Positions 25,682 to 35,338 of a DNA stretch of 64,000 nucleotides are shown here, piece by piece. The stretch is from an uncultured Cohaesibacter sp. (GTDB lineage Bacteria > Pseudomonadota > Alphaproteobacteria > Rhizobiales > Cohaesibacteraceae). How positions within the stretch are numbered: the stretch's first letter is position 1; every line of letters starts with the position of its first letter. Below the pieces are notes generated by a model that had not been told where the DNA came from, made no database searches, and saw nothing but the letters and a program-made list of their open reading frames with translations. The position numbers were made by a program, and so were the translations under genes. Where the stretch lies: assembly GCF_963676275.1 (NCBI RefSeq), contig NZ_OY781091.1:3202775-3266774 (forward strand). Direction: 5' to 3'.

Positions 25682-27429
25682 CACTTCTTCTTGAAAAGAC
25701 ATTCCCCCGCACTGTCGACAGGCTACCGGCCCTTCTGCTGGAAAAGCAGGCAAAAACCGCGAAACTGTGGCTGTTAGACGACAGGGAAAATCGCGAAGCC
25801 CTGCAAGCCGCGCTTGCTGCCAAAGGCATCAAGGCCCGCGTGCATTCCAGCTTCAAGCCTCTGGTGCATTTCTTCCTTGAAGATATCGACAGGCATGGGC
25901 TTGCTTCGGTTGCCATCACTTATCCGGTGCATGAAGCCGCGCCGGAACAGCGTTTTCTGCTGGAAGCCTATCCGCTGGCAGAAATCCTCAAGCCAGCCGA
26001 GGTCAGTCTCACTCCATCGGCCAAGGGCCAGGATCTCCATTATAGTGTGTCTCTCACATGGCAAGACGGGCGGCAGGAGAGCCATAAGGTGCTGGCTCCC
26101 AACCATCTGCACAAGGATTGCATCGGAGAAGATGCTCTCTCTCCTACTGGCTGGATTGAATGGGAAGATGGCAGCCAAGAGCGCCTCGAAACAGACTATG
26201 AGCAATTGTTCAACGCGGTTCTCACCGGTATCAAAAGCCATGACTGGGGCCATACCGAACCTTATTTCGGCGAGTTGAATATCACGGCCCAGCTCCCGGC
26301 CCGGGATGAGTGGCTGGCCATGAAACCGGTTGATGCCATCATCAGCCTGAGGGAATCCCTGCATGAGGATTTCTATTTCTCCCTGCTTGAAATCTTTCAG
26401 CAAAAATCGGGCCGTCCCGTTGGCGACCGGGGCCTGATGCCGGGGCAGATCGTGCCGGAAATACTCCAAGGCAGCAAGGACGCTGCGCTCTATGTCAAGG
26501 TGGAGACCCGCCCCCTTACCACATCGGAAACCGAGACGGACGACACCGAGCCGGTGGAAAGGCTGTCAACGCCCTTTACCGCCGCCCGCATACGCCGCGA
26601 ACTGGCAACCATCAAGGGCGAGCCGTTCGAAGCAACATCCCGCGCGGGGCGCAGTGTTTGTGCGCGTTACCATAAGGGAGACAAGGACGGATTGGAGCGC
26701 CCTGTCATCATTTCCGGCGGTCAGCATGCCAATGAGGTGACAGGAGCGGCAGGTGCCATGCGCGCCGGGCTGGAACTGGCCAAACGCCCCAACGCCCATT
26801 TCGTCATCTCACCGCTGGAAAATCCGGACGGCTACGAGCTCGGCTGGCGGTTGCGCAAGGATAACCCGCATCATATGCATCATGCGGCCCGTTACACCGC
26901 CTTTGGCTGCGATCTGGAATATCGCCCGGCTGACTCGCCATTTGAAACGGCGATCCGTTTCGAAGCCGAGCGTCTGAGCGGCGCCAAACTCCATGTCAAC
27001 CTGCATGGCTATCCGGCGCACGAATGGACCCGTCCGCTGACGGGCTATGTTCCGCGGGGCTTTGGAATGTGGACCCTGCCAAAAGGCTTCTTTCTCATCA
27101 TTCGCCATCATGAAAGCTGGAAAAAGCAGGCCTATTCCCTGATCGAACAGATCACAGAACGGCTCGCAGAAGACAAGGCCCTGCTGGACTATAACGCCCG
27201 AGAAATCGCACTTTACAGCGCCCATGCAGGAAAGCCCGAATGGCCGATCATCAATGGCTTCCCGGTCATGATCTCGGTGGATGATCGGCACCGTGTCCCG
27301 GTTACCCTCATCACCGAATATCCCGACGAGAGCATCTATGGTGATGATTTCATTCAGGGCCACAAGTCCCAGATGAAAGTGGCCGTATCTGCCTATGATA
27401 TCTGGCAGAACATCGATTTCCCATCGTAA
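25678..27429 (+). CDS. M14-family zinc carboxypeptidase with a large N-terminal extension
   Basis: 583 residues without a signal peptide, so cytoplasmic. The C-terminal ~270 residues show the M14 fold: zinc ligands H350 and E353 (GGQHANEVTGA), a third histidine near 439-443 (HVNLHGYPAHEW), and candidate catalytic E547 (LITEYPDE). The first ~310 residues match no domain I recognise. They contain Trp- and acid-rich stretches and a tail (TSETETDDTEPVE) that looks like a linker. Coupled by ATGA overlap to the DppC gene, it probably trims imported peptides or amide-linked compounds. The true substrate may be special, given the long N-terminal region. Confidence 0.8.
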   Translation: MTLLLEKTFPRTVDRLPALLLEKQAKTAKLWLLDDRENREALQAALAAKGIKARVHSSFKPLVHFFLEDIDRHGLASVAITYPVHEAAPEQRFLLEAYPLAEILKPAEVSLTPSAKGQDLHYSVSLTWQDGRQESHKVLAPNHLHKDCIGEDALSPTGWIEWEDGSQERLETDYEQLFNAVLTGIKSHDWGHTEPYFGELNITAQLPARDEWLAMKPVDAIISLRESLHEDFYFSLLEIFQQKSGRPVGDRGLMPGQIVPEILQGSKDAALYVKVETRPLTTSETETDDTEPVERLSTPFTAARIRRELATIKGEPFEATSRAGRSVCARYHKGDKDGLERPVIISGGQHANEVTGAAGAMRAGLELAKRPNAHFVISPLENPDGYELGWRLRKDNPHHMHHAARYTAFGCDLEYRPADSPFETAIRFEAERLSGAKLHVNLHGYPAHEWTRPLTGYVPRGFGMWTLPKGFFLIIRHHESWKKQAYSLIEQITERLAEDKALLDYNAREIALYSAHAGKPEWPIINGFPVMISVDDRHRVPVTLITEYPDESIYGDDFIQGHKSQMKVAVSAYDIWQNIDFPS

Positions 27430-27456
27430 GAACATGCGGCAAGAGATGGCAACGGA

Positions 27457-27496
27457 TGCCTGTGTAGGGGCAATAGCATGCGCCCACACACAGGCA
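27457..27496 (+). terminator. Hairpin after the carboxypeptidase gene
   Basis: TGCCTGTGT (27457-27465) pairs with ACACAGGCA (27488-27496), with further GGGC/GCCC pairing inside, 28 nt beyond the stop. No T-run follows, so it may be a Rho-assisted or protective 3' structure. Confidence 0.35.
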
Positions 27497-27683
27497 AAAG
27501 CCTATGGCATCACACTGATTTCCATGCGCCTGCCAAGCCTTCTCCAATGAAGAAAATGGTAAAGGCGCACAAAAACATGCGAACGCCACCCTGAAGGAAT
27601 GCGCACAGCCCATAGTTCAAGGCAAAGCATCAGATTTTGCAGAATGTGTCCCTTGCCCGGAATATGCCTCACGGACAATCAGA

Positions 27684-27764
<81 letters not shown>

Positions 27765-27982
27765 CCAAAGAAATTGCGACGCAAGCAATATAATCACCAT
27801 ATGGTCTCGACAGAGACATATTTCAAGGAAGCTTGAAACGGGAAAAGATTGATTGCCAAGGCTACGAATGAGCCTGTTTGCATTTCGTGCAGCTGAGTAA
27901 CAAATCTCTCGCCCGCACACAAGCGAAAAAATTCAAGCTCAACGATTTTATTTTTCCGGCATGCAGCCCGACGAGCAGAAAA

Positions 27983-29611
27983 TCAAGCATCCACCATGGA
28001 AGGCTGACGCGCCGCCAGAGCGGTTATTATCTTTGCGTGACGCTCCACATCGACAGGCAGCATGAGTTTTGACCGCTCGACCGAGCGTATGATCCGCGCT
28101 TTATCCCTGTGCCGCGCTGCAACATCTTCAATTCGGGCCCACAGGCATGTCAGCAGGGTTGCCTGTGTCAACAGCATGAAATCATGGGCAAACACGCTTC
28201 GTTCCTCAAGGTCGAGAAGCTGTTGACGAGCCTCGCGCCAGATCGTCAGGCAATGCGCAACCAGTTCATTGCCTTGGAATTCCGCCATATAGGCGTCCAG
28301 AGCGTCAGCCGGACGCCCCGAGACAAGCCGGGTTGTCAACGCCCGGGCATGAATGCCATTCGTGCCTTCATAGATCGATGTTATCCGCGCATCCCGATAG
28401 GTCTGCTCAAGGCGATAGTCTCGCAGATAGCCATAGCCCCCCAATATTTGAATTCCCATAGATGCGGCCTTGATACCAGCATCGGTGCAATAGCTTTTGG
28501 CAAGCGGCGTTAGCATCTCGACAAGGTCGGGATTATCGCCCTTTTCCAGCGTAACAAGAGCCAGATGGGCCATCGCCCGTCCGCCCAATGCCAGTTGGTC
28601 AATTTCCTCAAGCATCCGCTGAATATCGGCATGGTCGGCAAGCCTTGCGTCGCCACCATCGGCCAAACGGCCCTGCTTTCGCTCATAAGCGTAGGCACTG
28701 GCCACATCATAGGCACGAGCGGCATGGGCAACACCTTGCAAGGCCACATCGGCGCGGGCATGATTCATCATGGTGAACATGGCAAGCAGCCCCTGCCCCT
28801 CCTCGCCAATCAATTCGGCCTCGGCCCCCGCAAAGACCATCTGACAGGTGGGCGAGGCATGCAACCCCATCTTCTCCTCGATCCGCGCCACACAGACAGC
28901 ATTGCGCGCGCCGTCTCCTTTCTCGGAAGGGCAGAGAAAGAGCGACAACCCCTTGATGCCGTTATCACTAGTACGCGCCAGCACCAGATGCAGGATATTG
29001 TCGCTCATATCCTGATCGCCGCCCGAGATGAAGATTTTCTCCCCTTCCAGATGCCAACCTTCGCCCCGACGCCGGGCGCGACAGCTTATCCGCGACAGAT
29101 CGGATCCGGCAGAAGGTTCGGTCAGGCACATGGTGGCCAATGTCGCGCCAGAAACCAAACCGGGCAAATGGCGCATTTGCTGCGCCTCGGTTCCAAAGCG
29201 CAGAAGGGTACGCACGGCTCCGGGCACAAGGCCGGTCACCATCTGGAAACTGTGATTGGCTCCGGCCAGAATTTCCACCAGAATGGCCTGCATGATATCA
29301 CCAAGCCCCTGCCCGCCAAGCTCCTGCCCGGCATGGCGCTCTGGGGCCGACAGGCTCGGCCAGCCCTGTTCGGCATAGGCGCGATAGGCCTCTTTGAAGC
29401 CATCCGGCATGAAGACCCGGCCATCTTCCAGCCGACATCCCTGCCGGTCGCCCGTCTCGTCAAGTGGTGCAATCTCCGCCTCCACGAAAGCGGCAAAGTG
29501 GCTGGCAATTTCGCCAGCCAGTTCTGCGTCCCAATTTGGCAATTCACCGGCCCCGGCCACATGGACAAGGGAGAAGAGAATATCATCGATTGGCGCGCAA
29601 AAAGGCTTCAT
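27983..29611 (-). CDS. Acyl-CoA dehydrogenase of the hydroxycinnamate module
   Basis: 542 residues, longer than the ~380-residue short-chain enzymes because of a C-terminal extension after the core. FAD/acyl-CoA motifs are LATMCLTEPSAGSDL, EKIFISGGD, MGIQILGGYGYLRDY and RDARITSIYEGTNGI, which includes the catalytic-glutamate region. It desaturates an acyl-CoA at C2-C3. In this cluster a plausible substrate is a dihydro-hydroxycinnamoyl-CoA (phenylpropanoid with saturated side chain). The ATG overlaps the stop of the amidohydrolase gene (TGATG), so the two are coupled. Last gene of the leftward operon. Confidence 0.88.
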   Translation of the reverse strand: MKPFCAPIDDILFSLVHVAGAGELPNWDAELAGEIASHFAAFVEAEIAPLDETGDRQGCRLEDGRVFMPDGFKEAYRAYAEQGWPSLSAPERHAGQELGGQGLGDIMQAILVEILAGANHSFQMVTGLVPGAVRTLLRFGTEAQQMRHLPGLVSGATLATMCLTEPSAGSDLSRISCRARRRGEGWHLEGEKIFISGGDQDMSDNILHLVLARTSDNGIKGLSLFLCPSEKGDGARNAVCVARIEEKMGLHASPTCQMVFAGAEAELIGEEGQGLLAMFTMMNHARADVALQGVAHAARAYDVASAYAYERKQGRLADGGDARLADHADIQRMLEEIDQLALGGRAMAHLALVTLEKGDNPDLVEMLTPLAKSYCTDAGIKAASMGIQILGGYGYLRDYRLEQTYRDARITSIYEGTNGIHARALTTRLVSGRPADALDAYMAEFQGNELVAHCLTIWREARQQLLDLEERSVFAHDFMLLTQATLLTCLWARIEDVAARHRDKARIIRSVERSKLMLPVDVERHAKIITALAARQPSMVDA

Positions 29612-30483
29612 CACCCCAGCCCCAAAATACGGGCCGCATTGCCCTTGATGATATCTTCGCGCAACGCGTCTTTGATCGCGATCTGCTCGAAATCAGCGAG
29701 CCAGCGCTCCGGTGTGATCATTGGCCAATCGGAGCCAAACAGCACCTTCTTCTTCAAGATGGAATTGCAGTAGCGCACCAGAATTTCGGGGAAATATTTC
29801 GGTGACCAGCCGGAAAGATCGATATAGACATTGGGCTTGTGCTGGGCCACAGCAAGCGCCTCCTCCTGCCATGGGAAGGAGGGGTGGGCCAGAATGATTT
29901 TCAGGTCAGGGAAATCCACCGCCACATCATCCATATAGATGGGGTTGGAATATTTCAGCCGCATGCCGTTGCCGCCCGGCATGCCGGAGCCAACGCCGGT
30001 CTGGCCGGTATGAAACAGCGCAATGCCGCCCTCTTCCTCTATCGCTTCATAAAGGGCATAGGCCATCCGGTCATTGGGGTAAAAGCCCTGCATGGTGGGG
30101 TGGAATTTGAAGCCCCTGATGCCGAAGTCGCGCATCAGGCGACGCGCCTCGCGCACCCCCATTTTGCCCTTCCATGGGTCGATGGAAGCAAAGGGAATGA
30201 GCACATCGTCATTCGCGGCGGCCAGTTCGGCGACCTCTTCATTCTTGTAGCGGCGATAGCCGGTTTCCCGTTCCGCATCGACGGGAAAGATCACGGCGGC
30301 AATATTCTGCTCACGATAATGCTGCGCCGTCTGCGGCACTGTCGGCGGGTGGGTCCATGGTGCCCGAAAATAACTGGCCATGGTCGCCTGAAGCTCGTCA
30401 TAGCCATCATCGGTGTGGCAGCCGCATGGTTCCTCTGCATGGGTATGAATATCGATTGCGCGAATTTTGGCAAGATCAACCAT
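29611..30483 (-). CDS. Amidohydrolase-2 family protein, probable aryl-beta-ketoacyl-CoA hydrolase
   Basis: 290 residues. Metal-binding motifs of the amidohydrolase superfamily: DIHTHAEEP at the N-terminus, GFKFHPTMQGFYPND, ILAHPSFPW and LFGSDWPM near the C-terminus. Members found with feruloyl/coumaroyl-CoA genes are annotated as 4-hydroxyphenyl-beta-ketoacyl-CoA hydrolases, releasing the aromatic acid from the beta-ketoacyl-CoA. That fits the CoA ligase, hydratase and SDR alongside. A decarboxylase role, also common in this family, is the alternative. Confidence 0.8.
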   Translation of the reverse strand: MVDLAKIRAIDIHTHAEEPCGCHTDDGYDELQATMASYFRAPWTHPPTVPQTAQHYREQNIAAVIFPVDAERETGYRRYKNEEVAELAAANDDVLIPFASIDPWKGKMGVREARRLMRDFGIRGFKFHPTMQGFYPNDRMAYALYEAIEEEGGIALFHTGQTGVGSGMPGGNGMRLKYSNPIYMDDVAVDFPDLKIILAHPSFPWQEEALAVAQHKPNVYIDLSGWSPKYFPEILVRYCNSILKKKVLFGSDWPMITPERWLADFEQIAIKDALREDIIKGNAARILGLG

Positions 30484-30498
30484 CTTTGCGCTCCTTCC

Positions 30499-32316
30499 CT
30501 ATATCGTCGTCACGGCCGGATCGGCATCGTTATAAAGGCGTTCGAGCAGCGCCATGCGCCTGCTCAGCACCTTGCGGACATTGAGATTGCCCTTTGCAGT
30601 CATCTCCCCTTCCTGCATGGAGGGAGGCTCCTGCAACACGATGGCCCGTGAAATATGCGTCGAAGAGCCCGAGATGGAGCGCGCACGTTCGGCCAAACGT
30701 CGCTGGATCTCGCCCTGCAACAGCTTGCAGCGATAGGCCCCCTGATCCTCGATAAGATCGAAGCCAAGCCGCTTCAATTCCGACTTGTTGGGGAAGATCA
30801 TCACTCCGATTTCGTTGAGATCCGCCCCCGTAATGACAAGATCAAGGGCCAATGGTGCCAGCGAACTCATCATGTCCAGACGCAGCTTGGAGGCACGCAC
30901 CCACGTTCCCGTCAGCAGCTTGAAATCCTCGGAAATGCGCCCGTCGAACTTCATCCCCTTGTTGATGTCATCGGGATCGACAAGCACCATGGCGTCCCCC
31001 GTGATCAGATAGCCTTCTTCATCAAAGGCCGCAGCAGTCTTTTCCGGATCATTGTAATAGCGCTTGAAAATGCTCGCCCCCTTGACCCGCACTTCAAAGC
31101 GCATATCCTCATCAGGCAACAGCTTCACGGTCACATCATTGAGCGGCACACCGACCACCCCGGCCCTGTCGACCGGTTCATGCTGCATGATGCAGGCCGG
31201 TGCGGTTTCCGTCATGCCCCATGAAGAGGTCATCAGCGGTATTTCGCCGCGGATCTCCATCGCCATCCGCTCAAAACCCTGCCAGACATCCTGCGGCAGC
31301 GACGCCCCGGCATAGAAGATCAGATCGAGATCCTCGAAGAAACGCTGGCGCAATCCCTTGTCGGCCTCCAGCGCTTCCAGCAGCATGGCAAATCCGACAG
31401 GGACGTTGAAGCAGGCAGTCCCAGTCACCAGCGACAGATTTTCCACGGTGCGGGCAAACAGACCACTGACCGGCTTGCCATCGTCAATATAGTAGCTGCC
31501 GCCATTGGCCAGCATCATGTTGAAATTATGCGACCCGCCAAAAACATGGTTCCAGGGCAGCCAGTCGACCACGCGCGGTGGGCTTTTTCTCAGAAATGGC
31601 AGGGCATCGGCAATCTGGGTCTGGTTGACGCACATCATGCGATGGGTGGTTTCCACCCCCTTGGGGCTTGATGTCGAGCCGCTGGTCATCAGGATCTTGA
31701 CAACACTGTCTGCGCTAACCCTGCCGAAGGCGGCGTCCACATCAATGCCGGCATCCCCGCGCAACAGCGAAGCAAAGGATGTCACGCGGGTATTGTGTCC
31801 CGGTCGTGACGCGATAACGTCAACGCCCTGCAACGCCTCAAGTTCCAGCGCTTCGCGATACTGGTCCGCATCGGACACATAGGCCATGCGCGGCTTCACC
31901 AGTTCGATGACATGGCGCAGGCGGCCATGGGCACCATGGATGAGAGAATATTGCTCGGCAACAGGAACAGTGGGGACACCAACATATTGCGCAGCCAAGG
32001 TCAGCAGGCCATGGTCCAGCCCGTTGCCGGACATGATCAGCAGTGGCGTTTGCGGCCCCATGCCGCGCCCAAGCAGGGCAGCGGCAAGCGCCCGCACTTT
32101 CTGCAATGTAGAAGCATAGCTTTCTTCATGCCAACCGGCACCACTGCGCTCCGCGATGAAAACACGACCCGGCGCTTCCCTGCTCCAGCGATTGAGCCAG
32201 TCACCTGTGCGCTCGACAACCGGCCCAAGGGCATGGTTGGAACGAAGAAGGATAGAGCCATCCGGACGGTCCTTTCGACAAACCGAATGCGGTTGAAAGC
32301 TCTGTGTCATTGTCAT
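30499..32316 (-). CDS. Feruloyl/coumaroyl-CoA synthetase (AMP-dependent ligase)
   Basis: 605 residues of the ANL superfamily. The AMP-binding P-loop is LMTSGSTSSPKGVE, followed by WLPWNHVFGGSHNFN, WGMTETAPA, GDAMVLVDPDD, and the C-terminal catalytic region ending with AKGNLNVRK. It resembles feruloyl-CoA synthases that activate hydroxycinnamates with ATP and CoA. ATG 32316 is chosen because GGGAGG lies 10 nt upstream; the open frame runs back to 32451 without homology. It lies 15 bp before the amidohydrolase gene. Confidence 0.88.
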   Translation of the reverse strand: MTMTQSFQPHSVCRKDRPDGSILLRSNHALGPVVERTGDWLNRWSREAPGRVFIAERSGAGWHEESYASTLQKVRALAAALLGRGMGPQTPLLIMSGNGLDHGLLTLAAQYVGVPTVPVAEQYSLIHGAHGRLRHVIELVKPRMAYVSDADQYREALELEALQGVDVIASRPGHNTRVTSFASLLRGDAGIDVDAAFGRVSADSVVKILMTSGSTSSPKGVETTHRMMCVNQTQIADALPFLRKSPPRVVDWLPWNHVFGGSHNFNMMLANGGSYYIDDGKPVSGLFARTVENLSLVTGTACFNVPVGFAMLLEALEADKGLRQRFFEDLDLIFYAGASLPQDVWQGFERMAMEIRGEIPLMTSSWGMTETAPACIMQHEPVDRAGVVGVPLNDVTVKLLPDEDMRFEVRVKGASIFKRYYNDPEKTAAAFDEEGYLITGDAMVLVDPDDINKGMKFDGRISEDFKLLTGTWVRASKLRLDMMSSLAPLALDLVITGADLNEIGVMIFPNKSELKRLGFDLIEDQGAYRCKLLQGEIQRRLAERARSISGSSTHISRAIVLQEPPSMQEGEMTAKGNLNVRKVLSRRMALLERLYNDADPAVTTI

Positions 32317-32422
32317 CGTCCAGCCCCTCCCAAGTCTTGACGTTTCCGCTGGGTGACTTGGCGAACTTCCTCCCGCCGCCAATCCAGCCCAGATTTCGAA
32401 TTCTCCCGTGATTACAGATGGC

Positions 32423-33193
32423 TCACTTGAAATTTGGAGCCCGCTTTTCAAGGAAGGCCTTCAGGCCTTCCTGCGCATCCGGACTGGTCTGGGTCAGAGC
32501 TGCGCAGAGGCTCTCGGTAAACAGTCCATCCGCCTTGGCCATATCCTCAATCCGGCTCAGCGCCTGGATCATGATATAGTTGGACAGCGGCGCATTGGAG
32601 GCGATCTTGCCCGCCAGATCCATGGCCATATCAAGCGCTTCGCCCTCACCGACGGCATAATGGGTGAGCCCCAGAGCCAGCCCCTCATCGGCTCCATATT
32701 TGCGCCCCGTCAGCATCATCTCGATCATACGATCGGCGCCCAGAATACGGCCGACCCGGACACTAGCCCCGCCTCCAACGAAGATTCCCCGCCGCCCTTC
32801 GGGTAGCTGAAAGATGGTGGAAGGCTCGGCAATGCGCACATGAGTTGCCGTGGCCAGTTCCAGCCCGCCACCGATCACCGCGCCAAACATTGCCGAGACG
32901 ACGGGCAATCCGCCGAACTGGATGCGATCCAGAACCTGATGCCAGCCGCGGGAATGACGCATAGTCCCTTCCGCATCGCGCGCCACATGCTCACTGAGAT
33001 CAAGCCCGGAGCAATAATGCCCCGCAGTTCCTGTCAAAACGGCCACCTTGACCCCTTCGGGCGGCTTCGAAAAGAAGGCATCTATGGCTTCCAGCAGCTC
33101 GTCACACATGGCATTGCGCTTGGTGGGCCGGTTCATGGTCAGGATTGCAATGCTTTCCCTGATTTCCACACTGAGTATCGATTGGTCGGTCAT
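32423..33193 (-). CDS. Enoyl-CoA hydratase/isomerase family protein
   Basis: 256 residues, crotonase fold: ILTMNRPTKRNAM, GHYCSGLDLSEH for the oxyanion/CoA site, FGAVIGGGLELATATHVRIA, and EGRRGIFVGGGASVRVGRIL. In the proposed route it hydrates the hydroxycinnamoyl-CoA double bond. Whether it also performs the retro-aldol step that yields an aldehyde cannot be decided, but the adjacent SDR and hydrolase favour hydration only. GAGGA precedes ATG 33193 by ~12 nt. An upstream frame to 33250 overlaps the SDR gene. Confidence 0.85.
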   Translation of the reverse strand: MTDQSILSVEIRESIAILTMNRPTKRNAMCDELLEAIDAFFSKPPEGVKVAVLTGTAGHYCSGLDLSEHVARDAEGTMRHSRGWHQVLDRIQFGGLPVVSAMFGAVIGGGLELATATHVRIAEPSTIFQLPEGRRGIFVGGGASVRVGRILGADRMIEMMLTGRKYGADEGLALGLTHYAVGEGEALDMAMDLAGKIASNAPLSNYIMIQALSRIEDMAKADGLFTESLCAALTQTSPDAQEGLKAFLEKRAPNFK

Positions 33194-33218
33194 GATCTTT
33201 TGCTGTCCTCGGGCAGCC

Positions 33219-33983
33219 TTAACGGGGCGGCAGACGCACCGCGCCATCAAGGCGGATGGTCGTGCCGTTCAAATAGGGATTGGCAATGATCTGCCCGGCC
33301 AGCATGGCATATTCCTCGGGCAATCCGAGCCGGTCGGGAAAGGGAATATTCTTGGTGATCTCTGCGGCCACCTCTTCGGGGAGCCCTTCCATCATCGGTG
33401 TGTGAAAGAGCCCCGGCGCAATGGCCATCACCCGGATGCCGAAGCGCGAAAATTCACGTGCTGCCGGCAGGCACAGGGAGGCAATGGCTCCCTTGGACGC
33501 GGCATAGGCCGCCTGCCCCAACTGGCCGTCCTGATAGGCCACCGAGGCAGTATTGATGATCACGCCGCGCTCTCCACCGTCAAGCGGTGCCAGTTCCATC
33601 ATCCGGCGGGCAGCATGGGTCATGACATGATAGCTGCCATAGAGATTGACCTTCAGCGTTCGGTCAAAGACATCAAACGAGGTCTTGCCGCCCCGCCCGA
33701 CGATACGCGCCGCAGATCCTATCCCGGCGCAACTGATGGCAATGCGCGGGCTGCTTCCAAAATGACCTGCCACGTCTCCAATCGCCCGGTCAACCTCGGC
33801 CTCATCGCTGACATCGGCCCTTACCGCAAAGGCATCGATGGAGCGGGCGACGGCCTCTGCCCGCTCGCCATCGAAATCGAGGATCGCCACGCGCGCACCA
33901 GCTTCTGCCAGATAGCGGGCCGTTGCCGCCCCCAGACCACTCCCGCCGCCGCTGACCAATGCGATTGTCTTGTCGATCTGCAT
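33219..33983 (-). CDS. Short-chain dehydrogenase, probable 3-hydroxyacyl-CoA dehydrogenase
   Basis: 254 residues with NAD motif VSGGGSGLGAATARYL and D-rich second strand (ILDFDGERA), which favours NAD(H). The active-site Ser-Tyr-Lys set lies in NTASVAYQDGQLGQAAYAASKGA, and it ends in a typical SDR tail (NGTTIRLDGAVRLPPR). It is close to type 10 17-beta-HSD-like 3-hydroxyacyl-CoA dehydrogenases. In the cluster it would oxidise the aryl-3-hydroxypropanoyl-CoA made by the hydratase to the beta-keto ester used by the amidohydrolase. Confidence 0.85.
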   Translation of the reverse strand: MQIDKTIALVSGGGSGLGAATARYLAEAGARVAILDFDGERAEAVARSIDAFAVRADVSDEAEVDRAIGDVAGHFGSSPRIAISCAGIGSAARIVGRGGKTSFDVFDRTLKVNLYGSYHVMTHAARRMMELAPLDGGERGVIINTASVAYQDGQLGQAAYAASKGAIASLCLPAAREFSRFGIRVMAIAPGLFHTPMMEGLPEEVAAEITKNIPFPDRLGLPEEYAMLAGQIIANPYLNGTTIRLDGAVRLPPR

Positions 33984-34021
33984 TTTCTCAATCCATCAAA
34001 TATAGCTTGGCCCCAGCCCGT

Positions 34022-35338
34022 TTAGCCGGGCAGCAAAAATAGTGTGATCGCCGGAAACAATACCAGGATGATCACGCGAATGATGTCCGAAGCAACGAAC
34101 CACATCACGGCCTTGTAGGTTTGCGAGATTTTGGTCTCGACCGCCAGCGAGTTGATAATGAACAGATTCATTCCCACCGGCGGTGTGATCAACCCGACCT
34201 CGACGACAATCAGAACCAATATCCCGAACCAGATCGCCAGCTGCTCGGCGCTCATGCCGAAATCAAGAACACTGATCACCGGAAAGAAGATCGGGATCGT
34301 CAGCATGATCATGCTGAGACTATCCATCAGGCAACCGAAGATCAGATAGAAAACGAGGATCAGCGTGAGCACCGTCCATGGGCTGAAGCCTTGCCCGATG
34401 ACCCAGTTTGAGAGTTCCTGCGGAACCTGACTAAGCGCCAGAAAACTGTTGTAAAAGCCAGCGCCCAACACGATGAAGAAGATCATCGCGGTACTGGTTG
34501 CCGTGGCTATGAAGCTGCTCTTGAGCACCTGCCAGTTAAGATTTCCCTTGAGCAGTGCAATCAAGCCGGTTCCTGCTGCACCGACTGCAGCCCCTTCTGT
34601 GGGCGTAAACCAGCCCAGATAGATCCCGCCAACCACAACGGAGAAGACAAGCAGCACAGGCCAGACATCGACCAGATCGCGAAACCGCTGCGCATAGGGC
34701 ACCGGCTCCCGCGTTCCCGCCGAACCGGGCCGCAGGCGCACATAGATCGATATGGTGATGATATAGCCGATTGCCGCCAGAATGCCCGGCACGAACGCTG
34801 CCAGAAACAGCTTGGCAATATTCTGCTCGGTCAGAATGGCATAGATCACCAGAATGAAGGAAGGTGGAATGAGAATGCCGAGCGTGCCACCGGCGGCCAG
34901 CGTGGCCGTGGCAAAGCCTCCTTCATAGCCATAGCGGCGCAATTCCGGCAAAGCCACCCGGCTCATGGTCGCCGCCGTTGCCAGAGACGAACCGCAGATC
35001 GCGCCGAAACCGGCGCAGGCCCCGATTGCCGCCATGGCAACGCCCCCCTTGCGATGACCAAGCCAGCTTTCCGCCGCCTTGAAGAGGGAGCTGGAAAGAC
35101 CTGACAGTGAGGCAAACTGCCCCATCAGCAGAAACATCGGAATGATGGTGAGCGAATAGCTCGAAAAAGTGGAGTAGGTCTCGCTCTTGAGCTTGGCGAG
35201 CACCATGTTAGGCCCGTCCATGGCCAGATAAAGCCCGCCCATGCCACAGATCATCATCGCAAGACCGATCGGCGCTCGCAAAAAGATCATGACCAGCAGA
35301 ACCGGAAATGACAGATAGCCCAGTTCCAGATTGCTCAA
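34022..35338 (-). CDS. TRAP transporter large permease (DctM)
   Basis: 438 residues and about 12 membrane segments. DctM hallmarks are PMFLLMGQFASLSGL, GACAGFGAICGSSLATAATMSRVALPE, GGTLGILIPPSFILVIYA and GLITPPVGMNLFI. It catalyses Na+-driven uptake with the DctP/DctQ partners upstream; the start overlaps the dctQ stop by 4 bp. Its place between the hydroxycinnamate genes and pcaQ suggests an aromatic acid substrate. Confidence 0.94.
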   Translation of the reverse strand: MSNLELGYLSFPVLLVMIFLRAPIGLAMMICGMGGLYLAMDGPNMVLAKLKSETYSTFSSYSLTIIPMFLLMGQFASLSGLSSSLFKAAESWLGHRKGGVAMAAIGACAGFGAICGSSLATAATMSRVALPELRRYGYEGGFATATLAAGGTLGILIPPSFILVIYAILTEQNIAKLFLAAFVPGILAAIGYIITISIYVRLRPGSAGTREPVPYAQRFRDLVDVWPVLLVFSVVVGGIYLGWFTPTEGAAVGAAGTGLIALLKGNLNWQVLKSSFIATATSTAMIFFIVLGAGFYNSFLALSQVPQELSNWVIGQGFSPWTVLTLILVFYLIFGCLMDSLSMIMLTIPIFFPVISVLDFGMSAEQLAIWFGILVLIVVEVGLITPPVGMNLFIINSLAVETKISQTYKAVMWFVASDIIRVIILVLFPAITLFLLPG

